The position numbers were made by a program, and so were the translations under genes. Of a DNA stretch of 64,000 bases, positions 10,004-18,359 are shown piece by piece (position 1 is the first letter of the stretch; the number at the start of each line of letters is the position of its first letter). Origin of the DNA: Xanthomonas campestris pv. phormiicola (GTDB lineage Bacteria; Pseudomonadota; Gammaproteobacteria; Xanthomonadales; Xanthomonadaceae). The DNA lies in contig CP102593.1 of the NCBI GenBank assembly GCA_025666215.1, positions 4,291,001 through 4,355,000 on the forward strand, read 5' to 3'. The notes beneath the pieces were generated by a model that was given only the letters and a program-made list of their open reading frames with translations, was not told the origin of the DNA and ran no database searches.

Positions 10004-11475
10004 CGTGGCGTTTCCTGGCTGCGGAGCATGCGCGCCATGGCATAGCGCTGCTCCAGTTGTTTGCGATCGACCTTGTCGCTGTTGCCGGTGGGCAACGCGT
10101 CCACGGCGATCAGTTCGGAGGGAATCATGTAGGCCGGCACGCGGCGAGCGAGTTGCCGCTTCCAGTCCCGCAGCGCATCCGGCAGCGGCCGTACCGCGCC
10201 GACGCCCGGCACCGACAGTTCGACGAAGCCGATCATCCGCACCAGGCTGCCATCGGGCCGGCGCAGCACCACGGCGGCACCGGCGACCACGCCGTCCAGG
10301 GTCGACAGCGCCGCATCCACTTCGGCCAGTTCGATGCGGTAGCCGTTGAGCTTGATCTGGTCGTCCCTGCGGCCGCGGAAGTAGAACCGTCCCTGCGCAT
10401 CGACCTCGCCCAGGTCGCCGCTGCGGTAGGCGCGCTTGCCGTCGTGCTCGAACAGCACGCCCTGGTCGAGGTCGGGGCGGTCCAGATAGCCGCGCATCAC
10501 GTGATCGCCGGCCATGCAGATCTCGCCGGCGTCGAGGAATACCTCGGCATACGGCTTGGCCACGCCGATCGGGAACGGGTTGGGTGCGGCCGCGCGCAGT
10601 GCGGCATCGATCTCCACCCAGGTGGTGGAACAGGTCGCTTCGGTCGGGCCGTAGGAGTTGACGATGCGCGCCTGCGGGAAGCGCGCCCACAGTTCTTCGG
10701 CCACGCGCGGGGTCAGCGACTCGGCGCCGAACACGAACACCTGCAGCGCGGGCAGGCGCTCGGCGCTGAAGCGCGGATTGAGCAGCTGCTGGCGCACGAA
10801 CGAGGGCGTGGACGCCCACACCGCCACATCGGACTGGCGCAGATGGTCGACGAAACGGTCGCTGTCGGCGATCACCTCGCGCGGGCACAGCACGCAGCAC
10901 CCGCCCAGGCCGAGCGCGCCGCACAGGTCGAACAGCGAGAAATCGAAGTTGAACAGCATCTGGTTGAGGAACGCCGGCGCCGGCCCCAGCGCCAGGCAGT
11001 CGCGGATCCAGCCGGCGAACAGGGCCACGCTGTCGCGGCCGATCTGCACGCCCTTGGGATCGCCGGTGCTGCCGGAGGTGAACATGATGTAGGCCAGCTC
11101 CGGCACCGCCAGCGCGCGCGCGTGGTCGGCACCAGCGCCGAACGCATCGGTGGCGGCGTCGTAGACCGCGGCGGCATGCACCAGCGCGACGATGCGCTGC
11201 AGCCGCGCCGGTGGATTGATGGTGTCCACCGGCACGTAGGTCACGCCCAGTTGCAGGCAGCCGAGCATGGCCACCACGAAGGCGGCCTGCTTGTGGCCCC
11301 AGATCACCAGCGCATGGCCTGGCTGCACGCCGGCCTGCTGCGCGCGGGCGACCCAGTGCTGCGTGGCCTGGTACACCCCGGCCCAGTCCAGCACGCCATC
11401 GGCATCGCGCAGCGCGGGCGCCTGCGCGGCGCGTTCGCACTCGACGAAACGGCATCGCTCGAAATCAAAGCGCAT
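10000..11475 (-). CDS. DltA-like adenylating ligase for the carrier protein
   Basis: This 491-residue stand-alone adenylation enzyme should activate an amino or carboxylic acid with ATP and load it on the adjacent carrier. Core motifs are present: TSGSTGDPKG (133-142), NSYGPTEAT (273-281), YRSGD, RGRRDDQIKLNGYRIE and the catalytic-lysine tail PTGNSDKVDRKQL. It resembles Gram-positive D-alanine ligase DltA more than NRPS domains: FLNQMLFNFDFSLFDL and VWASTPSFVRQQLLNPRFS align with DltA without gaps. The Cys that selects D-Ala in DltA (FMFCGE) is Gly250 here (FVFGAE), so the substrate may differ. AGGAG lies eight bases before the start. Confidence 0.9.
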   Translation of the reverse strand: MRFDFERCRFVECERAAQAPALRDADGVLDWAGVYQATQHWVARAQQAGVQPGHALVIWGHKQAAFVVAMLGCLQLGVTYVPVDTINPPARLQRIVALVHAAAVYDAATDAFGAGADHARALAVPELAYIMFTSGSTGDPKGVQIGRDSVALFAGWIRDCLALGPAPAFLNQMLFNFDFSLFDLCGALGLGGCCVLCPREVIADSDRFVDHLRQSDVAVWASTPSFVRQQLLNPRFSAERLPALQVFVFGAESLTPRVAEELWARFPQARIVNSYGPTEATCSTTWVEIDAALRAAAPNPFPIGVAKPYAEVFLDAGEICMAGDHVMRGYLDRPDLDQGVLFEHDGKRAYRSGDLGEVDAQGRFYFRGRRDDQIKLNGYRIELAEVDAALSTLDGVVAGAAVVLRRPDGSLVRMIGFVELSVPGVGAVRPLPDALRDWKRQLARRVPAYMIPSELIAVDALPTGNSDKVDRKQLEQRYAMARMLRSQETPR

Positions 11476-11502
11476 GCATGCGGCTCCTGGCGCGGTCCAC
11501 GC

Positions 11503-11733
11503 TCAGCGCCGGTGCGCGGCGACGTAGTCGGCCAGCACCTGCACCGATTCGACCAGCGTGTCGATCTCGTCGATCGGCAGGGTCACGCCGAGACGGTCCT
11601 TGACCTCGACCATCAGCTGCACCTTGGACATCGAATCGAACAGCGATTCCATGTATTCGTCGGGCTGCACGCGGGTGCCGATCACGCTCTCGACGATGTC
11701 GCCCAGCTGGGCCTGGAGGGTCTGCATGTCCAT
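11503..11733 (-). CDS. Acyl/peptidyl carrier protein (DltC-like)
   Basis: This is a 76-residue acidic four-helix carrier. The phosphopantetheine serine lies in LFDSMSKVQLMVEV, close to the DSL/DSM motif, and helix III is PIDEIDTLVESVQ. It lies between the MBOAT gene and its presumed loading ligase, so it should shuttle the activated acyl group to the membrane transferase. Three starts are possible: GTG 11742, ATG 11733 and ATG 11727. ATG 11733 is chosen because AAGGTG lies six bases upstream. A phosphopantetheinyl transferase must be encoded elsewhere. Confidence 0.9.
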   Translation of the reverse strand: MDMQTLQAQLGDIVESVIGTRVQPDEYMESLFDSMSKVQLMVEVKDRLGVTLPIDEIDTLVESVQVLADYVAAHRR

Positions 11734-11746
11734 GGGATTCACCTTG

Positions 11747-13327
11747 TCAGAACTGGAAATAGAGGAAACGCGATGCCTTGTGCAGGCTCGACAGGCACAG
11801 CGCGAGCAGCGACAGCATCGCCAGCAACCACGGCAGGTTCGGCTGCCAGCGCATCCACGCGCGCGGCGCCGGGCTCGGCTTGCTCAGCGCGGGCGAATAC
11901 ACGCCCATGATCTGGTGCGCGTTCGGCGCCAGCCATACGATCGCCAGCAGCAGCGCGATGTACAGCAACTGCACGTGGTGGCCGATCAGCAGGCGCCAGG
12001 CATCGCCCAGGCCCATGCCGGCGACAGGGCCGAGGCCGTGCAGGCTTTCCGCGCCGCGCAGGCCGGCCATGCCCTGCACCAATCGCCATGCATCGCCCAC
12101 GCCGTCGGCGCGGAAGAACGCCTGCGCCACCAGCACCGCGGCGAAGGTCAGCAACAGGCAACCGACATGCTGCAGCGGATTGAACCTGCGCAGCGCCGCC
12201 GGCGTGCGGCCGACGACGAAGATGCGCCAGGCATGGTTGATCGCCAGGTAGGCGGCATGCAGCAGGCCGAAGATCAGGAACTGCAGGCCGGCGCCATGCC
12301 AGATGCCGGCCAGGCCCATCGCCCACACCGTGGGCAGCACGATCAACGACAGGAAGCCGCCCGCCGAGGCCACCGCGGCCGGGCCGCCGGCGCGCCCGTG
12401 GCGGCTGCGCCAGCGCGTCACCGCCATCGCCACCGGGTAGTACAGGTAGGCGGTGATGTAGCGGGTCAGGGTCATGTGCCAGCGCGACCAGAAATCGATC
12501 ACGCTGGTCGCCTTGTACGGCGAGTTGAAGTTGAGCGGGAAGCGGATGCCGAACATCCGCGCCAGCCCCAGCGCCATGTCCGAGTAGCCGGAAAAATCGA
12601 AATACAGCTGCAGCGCGTAGCTCAACGCCGTGGCCCATGCGCCCCAGAACTGCAGCTCGCCGGTGCTGGCGAAACCGGCGTCGGCGTGCGGCGCGATGCT
12701 GTCGGCCAGCAGCACCTTCTTGGCCAGGCCGATCACGAACAGCATGCCGCCGACCGACAGGTTGTCGGCGTGGAAACGGTAGGTCTCGCGCCTGCTGAAC
12801 TGCGGCATCATTTCCTTGTGGTGGAGGATGGGGCCGGCGATCAGGTGCGGGAAGAAGGTCACGAACAACACGTAGCTGAGCGGGCTGCGGTCGTTGACCA
12901 GACCGGCGCGGCAGTCGAGCAGGTAGCCGATCTGGGTGAAGGTGAAGAAGGAAATGCCCAGCGGCAGGATCAACGCATCCAGCGGGCCGACGTTGAGCCC
13001 CAGGTCGTGGGCGAAGGTGACCATCGCCGCGACGTACTTGTAGTGCACCAGCAACGCCAGGTCGGCGGCCACGCCCAGCGCGACGACCAGCAGTTGCAGC
13101 CGTGGCCGCGTCCCCAGCGCCAGCACGAGCAGGCTGACCAGGTAATTGAACGCGATCGAGCCGAGCAACAGCACCACGAACTGCGGATTCCACCAGCCGT
13201 AGAACACGATCGAGGCCACGCACAGCCACAGCGCGGCCAGGCGCGGTTGCAGCGCACCGAGCAGGTAGTGCACGCCCAGCGCGATCGGCAGGAACATCAG
13301 CAGGAACAGGAAGGAATTGAACAGCAT
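11747..13327 (-). CDS. AlgI/DltB-like MBOAT acyltransferase
   Basis: This 526-residue multi-pass inner-membrane protein passes acyl groups from the cytoplasm across the membrane for polysaccharide modification. MBOAT hallmarks are complete: FYGWWNPQFV near the N-terminus, LPLGISFFTFTQIGYLLDC, FFPHLIAGPILHHKEMMPQF, QLYFDFSGYSDMALGLARMFGI, FNSPYKATSVIDFWSRWH and the catalytic histidine in GIWHGAG. These motifs fit AlgI best, with DltB as the alternative. It sits 13 bp after the AlgJ-like gene and is followed by the carrier protein, an arrangement shared by dlt systems. Confidence 0.93.
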   Translation of the reverse strand: MLFNSFLFLLMFLPIALGVHYLLGALQPRLAALWLCVASIVFYGWWNPQFVVLLLGSIAFNYLVSLLVLALGTRPRLQLLVVALGVAADLALLVHYKYVAAMVTFAHDLGLNVGPLDALILPLGISFFTFTQIGYLLDCRAGLVNDRSPLSYVLFVTFFPHLIAGPILHHKEMMPQFSRRETYRFHADNLSVGGMLFVIGLAKKVLLADSIAPHADAGFASTGELQFWGAWATALSYALQLYFDFSGYSDMALGLARMFGIRFPLNFNSPYKATSVIDFWSRWHMTLTRYITAYLYYPVAMAVTRWRSRHGRAGGPAAVASAGGFLSLIVLPTVWAMGLAGIWHGAGLQFLIFGLLHAAYLAINHAWRIFVVGRTPAALRRFNPLQHVGCLLLTFAAVLVAQAFFRADGVGDAWRLVQGMAGLRGAESLHGLGPVAGMGLGDAWRLLIGHHVQLLYIALLLAIVWLAPNAHQIMGVYSPALSKPSPAPRAWMRWQPNLPWLLAMLSLLALCLSSLHKASRFLYFQF

Positions 13328-13340
13328 CGTCGGTCGGCGC

Positions 13341-14465
13341 TCAGTCGATCCCGGCCAAGGCCGCCTGCTCGCCCTCGGTCAGCGGCAGGGACAGGGCCAT
13401 TTCGGAGAATTCCCAGATCACCAGCTTCAGGCTCGGCGGCCAGTGCGCGCGCTGCGGCCAGGCCGCCAGCAGCGCGCCGGAGAACTGGCCGCCGTCCAGG
13501 CTCTGGTTCCACACTTCGCGGCCCAGGGCATTGCCCAGGCGCTCGGCGAACAGGCTGCGGCGTCCGTTGGAGCTGCCCAGCAGCAATACCTCCACCGGCG
13601 GCGTGTCATCCAACAAGCCGCCGCTGCGCAGCGGTGCGATGGTCTGCTGCGGTTCGCGATCCAGTGCCGGGCGCCAGGCCGGCGGCGCATGCTCCAGCCC
13701 GGCCAGCACGATCAGGTCGCCCATCCGCGGCGTCGGCGCACCGGGCGCGCCGACCGCGAACGCCTGCCCGCCGCGCCCGCCGAGCAGCGGCAGCGCGGAG
13801 GTGGCCACCGCGTCGGCGGCGCGCTGCGCGCCGATGCGGTTCATGTGCACGTCGGTGCGGAAGAACACCGGCGCCTGCCCTGCCTGCAGTACCGGCAGCA
13901 GATCGGTCGAGGCCACGCCCGCGGCGGCCAGCGCCTGTTGCCACTGCCCCAGCCGCGCGCGCATCGGCGCCGAATGGTGCAGGCCGCAGGTATGCGCCTG
14001 CTCGATCCGCGATTTGTCCGGCACCACCACCACCAGCAGGTGCACGCCCTGCGCCTGCAGTTGCCGCGACCAGTGCCGCATCAGGTGCACGCGCTGGGCC
14101 AACACCGGCGCGCCTGCGCCCGCAGGCGGACGCAGGCCATCGCGGTAGAACAACCAGTCCGGACAACCCAGCGCGACCTGCGGCCCCGGATCGCCGAGCA
14201 GCCGATAGCGCACCGCCGCGCCGACCAGGTCGGCACGCGCCTGCAGCGGCGGCTTCAATGCCGCATTGATCGCGCGGCCGGCCTCGCCATCGGCCCAGCG
14301 TGCAGGCGCCAGCGATGCCGCCGGCAGTTGGGCGTGGCCCAGCATCCGGCTTCCGCACAGCAGGCCGGCGACCAGCAATGCGGCCAACACCACGGCCGTG
14401 GCGATGTGCGCCCGCGCCGGCGCGGCCGCGGGCAGGGGCGCAGCTGCGCCGGGACGTGCACTCAT
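13341..14465 (-). CDS. AlgJ-like SGNH acyltransferase, membrane-anchored
   Basis: This 374-residue protein has an N-terminal membrane anchor (about 21-40) and a periplasmic SGNH-like domain of the AlgJ/AlgX family. Motifs in order: GCPDWLFYRDGL (family G-x-WLF), VVVVPDKSRIE, FRTDVHMNRIGAQ (Asp-x-His) and LLLGSSNGRRSLF (nucleophile Ser in GxS), ending WEFSEMAL. The usual Trp after DxH is Met here, a departure that may alter the acceptor site. It starts 5 bp downstream of the AlgX-like stop and should work with the MBOAT protein to pass acyl groups to the glycan. Confidence 0.85.
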   Translation of the reverse strand: MSARPGAAAPLPAAAPARAHIATAVVLAALLVAGLLCGSRMLGHAQLPAASLAPARWADGEAGRAINAALKPPLQARADLVGAAVRYRLLGDPGPQVALGCPDWLFYRDGLRPPAGAGAPVLAQRVHLMRHWSRQLQAQGVHLLVVVVPDKSRIEQAHTCGLHHSAPMRARLGQWQQALAAAGVASTDLLPVLQAGQAPVFFRTDVHMNRIGAQRAADAVATSALPLLGGRGGQAFAVGAPGAPTPRMGDLIVLAGLEHAPPAWRPALDREPQQTIAPLRSGGLLDDTPPVEVLLLGSSNGRRSLFAERLGNALGREVWNQSLDGGQFSGALLAAWPQRAHWPPSLKLVIWEFSEMALSLPLTEGEQAALAGID

Positions 14466-14469
14466 CGGC

Positions 14470-15531
14470 TTACTGTCCCAGCGCCTTGTGCAGGCGCGCC
14501 TGCCACTGCTGCACGCTCATGATCGAGGCGTTGTCCCACTGGCCGCGCGCGTCCGGGCCCTGCCCATAGGTCGGCTCGAACATCTGCCACACCAGCACCT
14601 GCGGCTTGCGCTGCTGGAACTCGGGCGATTCCAGATACTCCAGCAGCGTCGCCCAGTGGCCGACATTGCCGGGCTTCCAGTTCACCGACACCGGGCGATC
14701 GAGCGCGTTGGACAATTTCTGCGGAAAACCGAAATACGGCTGCACCATGCTGTGCCCGGTGACGTGCACCGGTGCCGGCGCGTCGTCCAGCAGCGCCTGC
14801 TGCTCGGACTGGCGGCGCACGCTGAAGGTGTCGCGGCCGACCGCCTTGCGCTGCGCATCGGTCAGGAACAGTTCGGCCAGATCGCCGAAGCGGCGCTCCT
14901 TGATCTCGCTGCCCAGGGCCATGCCGGTGCCGTCCCGGCCCTGCAGGTGCGGCAGCTGCTGGCGGATCTGCGCGGCGACCGCCGTCGCCACCGCGTCGGC
15001 GGCCGGTTGGGTCCAATGCTGGTCGCTGCGGTAGAACACGTCCTGCCCGCCCTGCTTGACCTGGCGCAGCACCTGCAGCGCATCCACCGCCGGCACCTGC
15101 GCCGTCACCAGACCGGTGCGGACCAGCGCATAGCGGCCGCGTACGGCATCGCTCATGCGCTTGCCGTCGGGCAGCTTGTCCTCGTAGAACAGCGCCTTGT
15201 CCGGCAGCACCACGACCTCCAGCGCGATCCCGGCCGCGGCCAGCGCCGCGCGCGCCTCGGCGATCAACGCGGTGTTGCGCCCGATCGCGGCGCCATCGAC
15301 CTCGCTCAGGCTGCCCCATGCAGGGAACAACCAGCCGTCCTTGCCGACCATCACGATCGAGGACTCCTGCGCCGCGCTGGCGCTGGCGCTGGCGCTGGCT
15401 GTGGCAGTTGGCGCCTGCGCCAGCACCGGCGCGGCGGCGAAGGCGCACAGCAGGCCAAGCCACAGCGCACGGGTAGGCACGGGAACAATCGGGGCGACAG
15501 GATCGGTCATGGCAGGTGTTTGGGCAGGCAT
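14470..15531 (-). CDS. AlgX-like SGNH acyltransferase, secreted
   Basis: This 353-residue secreted SGNH-family protein has its signal peptide within the first 40 residues (RALWLGLLCAFAAAPVLA), followed by an Ala-Ser repeat spacer (SASASASAS). The catalytic domain shows KDGWLFPAWGSL, VVLPDKALFYED, FYRSDQHWTQPAADAV (Asp-x-His-Trp) and VTGHSMVQPYF (GxS nucleophile). The tail has VLVWQMFEPTYGQ. In alginate systems AlgX performs the final O-acetylation. The start codon overlaps the nfrA stop (TGATG), so translation is probably coupled; ATG 15510 is an alternative. Together with the AlgJ-like neighbour this gives two transferases for one polymer. Confidence 0.87.
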   Translation of the reverse strand: MPAQTPAMTDPVAPIVPVPTRALWLGLLCAFAAAPVLAQAPTATASASASASAAQESSIVMVGKDGWLFPAWGSLSEVDGAAIGRNTALIAEARAALAAAGIALEVVVLPDKALFYEDKLPDGKRMSDAVRGRYALVRTGLVTAQVPAVDALQVLRQVKQGGQDVFYRSDQHWTQPAADAVATAVAAQIRQQLPHLQGRDGTGMALGSEIKERRFGDLAELFLTDAQRKAVGRDTFSVRRQSEQQALLDDAPAPVHVTGHSMVQPYFGFPQKLSNALDRPVSVNWKPGNVGHWATLLEYLESPEFQQRKPQVLVWQMFEPTYGQGPDARGQWDNASIMSVQQWQARLHKALGQ

Positions 15532-18359
15532 CAGTAGGAGAAGGTGGCGGTGGCGAACAGGCCCTTGGCGCGTTGGGTATCGCCACCGCCGATCGCGAAG
15601 CGGTATTGCACGCTCAGGTCCAGGTAGGACCGCGCCGCGTTGTAGCGGTCCTCGCGGAACCAGTAGCGCGCGCCGACGCCGGGACCGGCGCCGAGCGACC
15701 AGCTGCGGTCGGTGTCGGACAGGGCGAACGCCTGCTCGCCGATCAGCGGGTAGTCGATGCCGCTGACCCGCGAGCGCTGGTCGAGCCAGTCCGCGGCCAC
15801 CACCAGAGACGGGGTCAGCACCCAGCGGGTCTGCTCGGCGCCGAAGCGGTAGCTGCGCCCGGCATGCAGTTCCGCGGCGGCGAACCATTGCGCGCGATGC
15901 AGGCGGCCATCGGAGGCGAGCAGGGTTTCGACCGGCGCGCCGCCGCTGTCCAGCCGATCCACGCTGAAGCGCGCGCGGTTGTCGTCCCAGCTGTAGCCGG
16001 CCTGCGCATAGCCGCTCAGCGTCCACCACTGGTTCACGTCGGTGCGCACGCCGGTGCCGTGGTAGAAGCCGTAGGTCAGGTAGGACATCCAGCCGCCGGC
16101 ACCGCGGTCCAGGCGATAGCGCGCCTGCGTATTGATCTGCTGCGGCTGGTTGGAGTCGCGCTGGATGCGGCACTGGATCGCGGCCGCGTCCGGATAGACG
16201 CCGCCGTTGCGGGTGCCGCTGCCGAGGAACTGGCGGCGCTCGATGCCCGCGCTCAGGCCGGTGCGGCCGAACGCGTAGCGCACGCCGAACGAGCCGATGG
16301 TGGACGGCCAGCCGGCGCTGGAACGCGAGCGGCTCAAGCGCTCGGCACGCGCGCGTGCGTCTTCGGTGGCTTCGCCGGTGCACGGGTCCACGGCGAGCAC
16401 CGATTCGAACGTGCCGCCCTCGTCGTACAGCGTGTTGGCCGCGCGCGCATATGCTTCCAGCGTGCCATGGCGGTTGTTGAGCGCCTCGGGCCGCCAGAAC
16501 GCCTCCAGGGTGCTGAACACCGAATCGCCCGGGGTGCTGATCGCCGTGCCGCCCAGGTTGCTCGCGGCCTGGCGCGCACCGCGGTAGCCGGCCGCGGCGG
16601 TGATGCCCCACTCGCGCCCGAGGTTGGCGATCGAACTGCGCGTGGTGTAGCGCTGCGCCTTGTCCAGCGGCAGCGCGCCCTGGTCGGCGCGGTCGATCGC
16701 GCTGCGCAGCAGCGCCACCGCCTGCGGGTTGTCGCCGTTGGCGGCGCTGGCATAGGCCTGGTCGAGCACCACGCTGGGCGGCGCCTTGCCGGTGGCCTCG
16801 GCCGCGCGGAAATCGTCGAGCGCCTGCGCCGGTCGGCCGGCGCGCTGCTGCAGGTAGCCGCGCTGCATCAGCAGGCCGGCGTCGGCGGGACGCTGCTGCA
16901 ATGCGCGGTCCAGGCGCTGCCGCGCCTGCGCGCGCTGCGCGCGGTCGCCGGCGGCCAGCGAGGTGGTGAGCAGGTTCTGCAGGCTGCCGTCGTCCGGACT
17001 CTGCAGCAGCGCCTGCTGCGCTTCGCGGATGGCGTCCTGGTAATCCTGCCGCGCGTACGCGGCATAGGCGCGCGACGCGGCGCCACCGTTGCCTTGCAGG
17101 TCGGCCGGCGTCAGTTCGCACTGGGTGCCGTAGGGCGTATCGCGGCATTGCTGGAACGGTGCCGGGTACGTCGCCAGGGTCAGCGACGCTGTCGGGCGGG
17201 CGCCGCGCAGTGCCTTCTCGCGCTGGGCGATGGCCTGGCCGATCTGCTTGCGCGCCGGTTCCTGCTCGTCGGCCAGCGGATCGGCCCGTAGCGGCTGCAA
17301 CAGGCGTGCGGCACGCGCGCGGTCGCCTGCGGCGATCGCCGCATCCACCGCCAGCAGGCGCACGTTGCGCTGCTGCTGCGGATCCAGCCAGTCCTGCTGC
17401 AGGGCCGCGTCGAAATCGGCATTGGCCTGCGCGGTATGCAATTGGCGCTGGCGCAGGTACGCACGCATCACCAGTGCCACGGTATTGTCGCTGTCGCTGT
17501 CCAGGGCCGCGTCGGCGGTGGCCTCGGCGGCGACCAGTTGCCCGTCCAGCAACTGCGCGGTCATCAGCAGCAGACGGTGCGAGGCCACGTCCGGCGCATC
17601 CGCCACCGCTTGCCGGGCGAACCCGGCGGCCGCGCCGAACTCCTGCTCGATCAACGCCTGGTAGCCCTGCTGCGCCGGCCTGATCGCGCGCTGGCGGCCC
17701 AGCGCCACGCGCTTGGCCTGCAGATCGGCGACATTCGGCGCGCCCAGCTGGATCGCCGTGGCGACCGCGGCCTCGGCTTGTTCGAAGCGTTGCTGGGTTT
17801 CCAGCGCCGACACCCACAGCACCGCCCACGCGCCCTGCTGCGGCTGTTGGCGGAAGGCCTGTTCGGCCTTGTCGGCGGCCTCGGCCATGCGGTCGTCGTT
17901 GTAGGCGTCGTAGGCCTGGGTGGCGAGCGCGAAGGCGTGCCGATAGGCCTGCTCGGCGGCGCTGGGATGCGTGGTGACGCGCGGCGCGGGGGCGCCGCCG
18001 GCACGGGCGGCCGTCGCGGGTGTCGCGCTCGGCGCTGTGGCCAGGCGCTGCAGCGCCGGATCCTGCAGCCCGTCGGCGCGCGCACGGCGCGCCTGCGCGC
18101 GCGCTTCGTCGCCGCGGCCCAGCTTCTGCAGCGCGTAGATCTGCAACAGGCGCAGACGCAGCACGTCCGGGCGCAGCCGCGCCGCTTCGGCGGCCTGGCG
18201 GTTGGCCTGCTGGTAATCGCCGCGGGCGTAGGACGCATAGGCGTCCTCGGCGATGCGGTAGGCGGCGCCGGCCAACGGCAGCTGCTGCGCGTGCGCGGTG
18301 GCGCTGCCCAGGCCGAGCAGACTCAGGGCGATCATGCTGGAGAGCAGGCGGATTCTCAT
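15531..18359 (-). CDS. nfrA: NfrA-like outer-membrane TPR/beta-barrel protein
   Basis: This is a 942-residue outer-membrane protein. A signal peptide (MRIRLLSSMIALSLLGLGSATAHA) precedes a long run of TPR-like helical repeats (about residues 30-600). A C-terminal beta-barrel domain resembling the phage N4 adsorption protein A C-terminus follows, with YLTYGFYHGTGVRTDVNQWW and RARFSVDRLDSGG, and it ends in aromatic FSY as barrels do. In E. coli NfrA carries the NfrB-made glycan to the surface. Its start overlaps the nfrB stop (ATGA), and the AlgX-like start overlaps its own stop. It likely serves as scaffold and export channel, as BcsC or PgaA do. Confidence 0.85.
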   Translation of the reverse strand: MRIRLLSSMIALSLLGLGSATAHAQQLPLAGAAYRIAEDAYASYARGDYQQANRQAAEAARLRPDVLRLRLLQIYALQKLGRGDEARAQARRARADGLQDPALQRLATAPSATPATAARAGGAPAPRVTTHPSAAEQAYRHAFALATQAYDAYNDDRMAEAADKAEQAFRQQPQQGAWAVLWVSALETQQRFEQAEAAVATAIQLGAPNVADLQAKRVALGRQRAIRPAQQGYQALIEQEFGAAAGFARQAVADAPDVASHRLLLMTAQLLDGQLVAAEATADAALDSDSDNTVALVMRAYLRQRQLHTAQANADFDAALQQDWLDPQQQRNVRLLAVDAAIAAGDRARAARLLQPLRADPLADEQEPARKQIGQAIAQREKALRGARPTASLTLATYPAPFQQCRDTPYGTQCELTPADLQGNGGAASRAYAAYARQDYQDAIREAQQALLQSPDDGSLQNLLTTSLAAGDRAQRAQARQRLDRALQQRPADAGLLMQRGYLQQRAGRPAQALDDFRAAEATGKAPPSVVLDQAYASAANGDNPQAVALLRSAIDRADQGALPLDKAQRYTTRSSIANLGREWGITAAAGYRGARQAASNLGGTAISTPGDSVFSTLEAFWRPEALNNRHGTLEAYARAANTLYDEGGTFESVLAVDPCTGEATEDARARAERLSRSRSSAGWPSTIGSFGVRYAFGRTGLSAGIERRQFLGSGTRNGGVYPDAAAIQCRIQRDSNQPQQINTQARYRLDRGAGGWMSYLTYGFYHGTGVRTDVNQWWTLSGYAQAGYSWDDNRARFSVDRLDSGGAPVETLLASDGRLHRAQWFAAAELHAGRSYRFGAEQTRWVLTPSLVVAADWLDQRSRVSGIDYPLIGEQAFALSDTDRSWSLGAGPGVGARYWFREDRYNAARSYLDLSVQYRFAIGGGDTQRAKGLFATATFSY

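Noticed and set aside
8306..10045. Long plus-strand reading frame antisense to the dehydrogenase and AlgF-like genes
   Set aside because: It has the Arg/Ala/His-rich composition of a high-GC shadow frame, matches no domain, and opposes well-supported genes.
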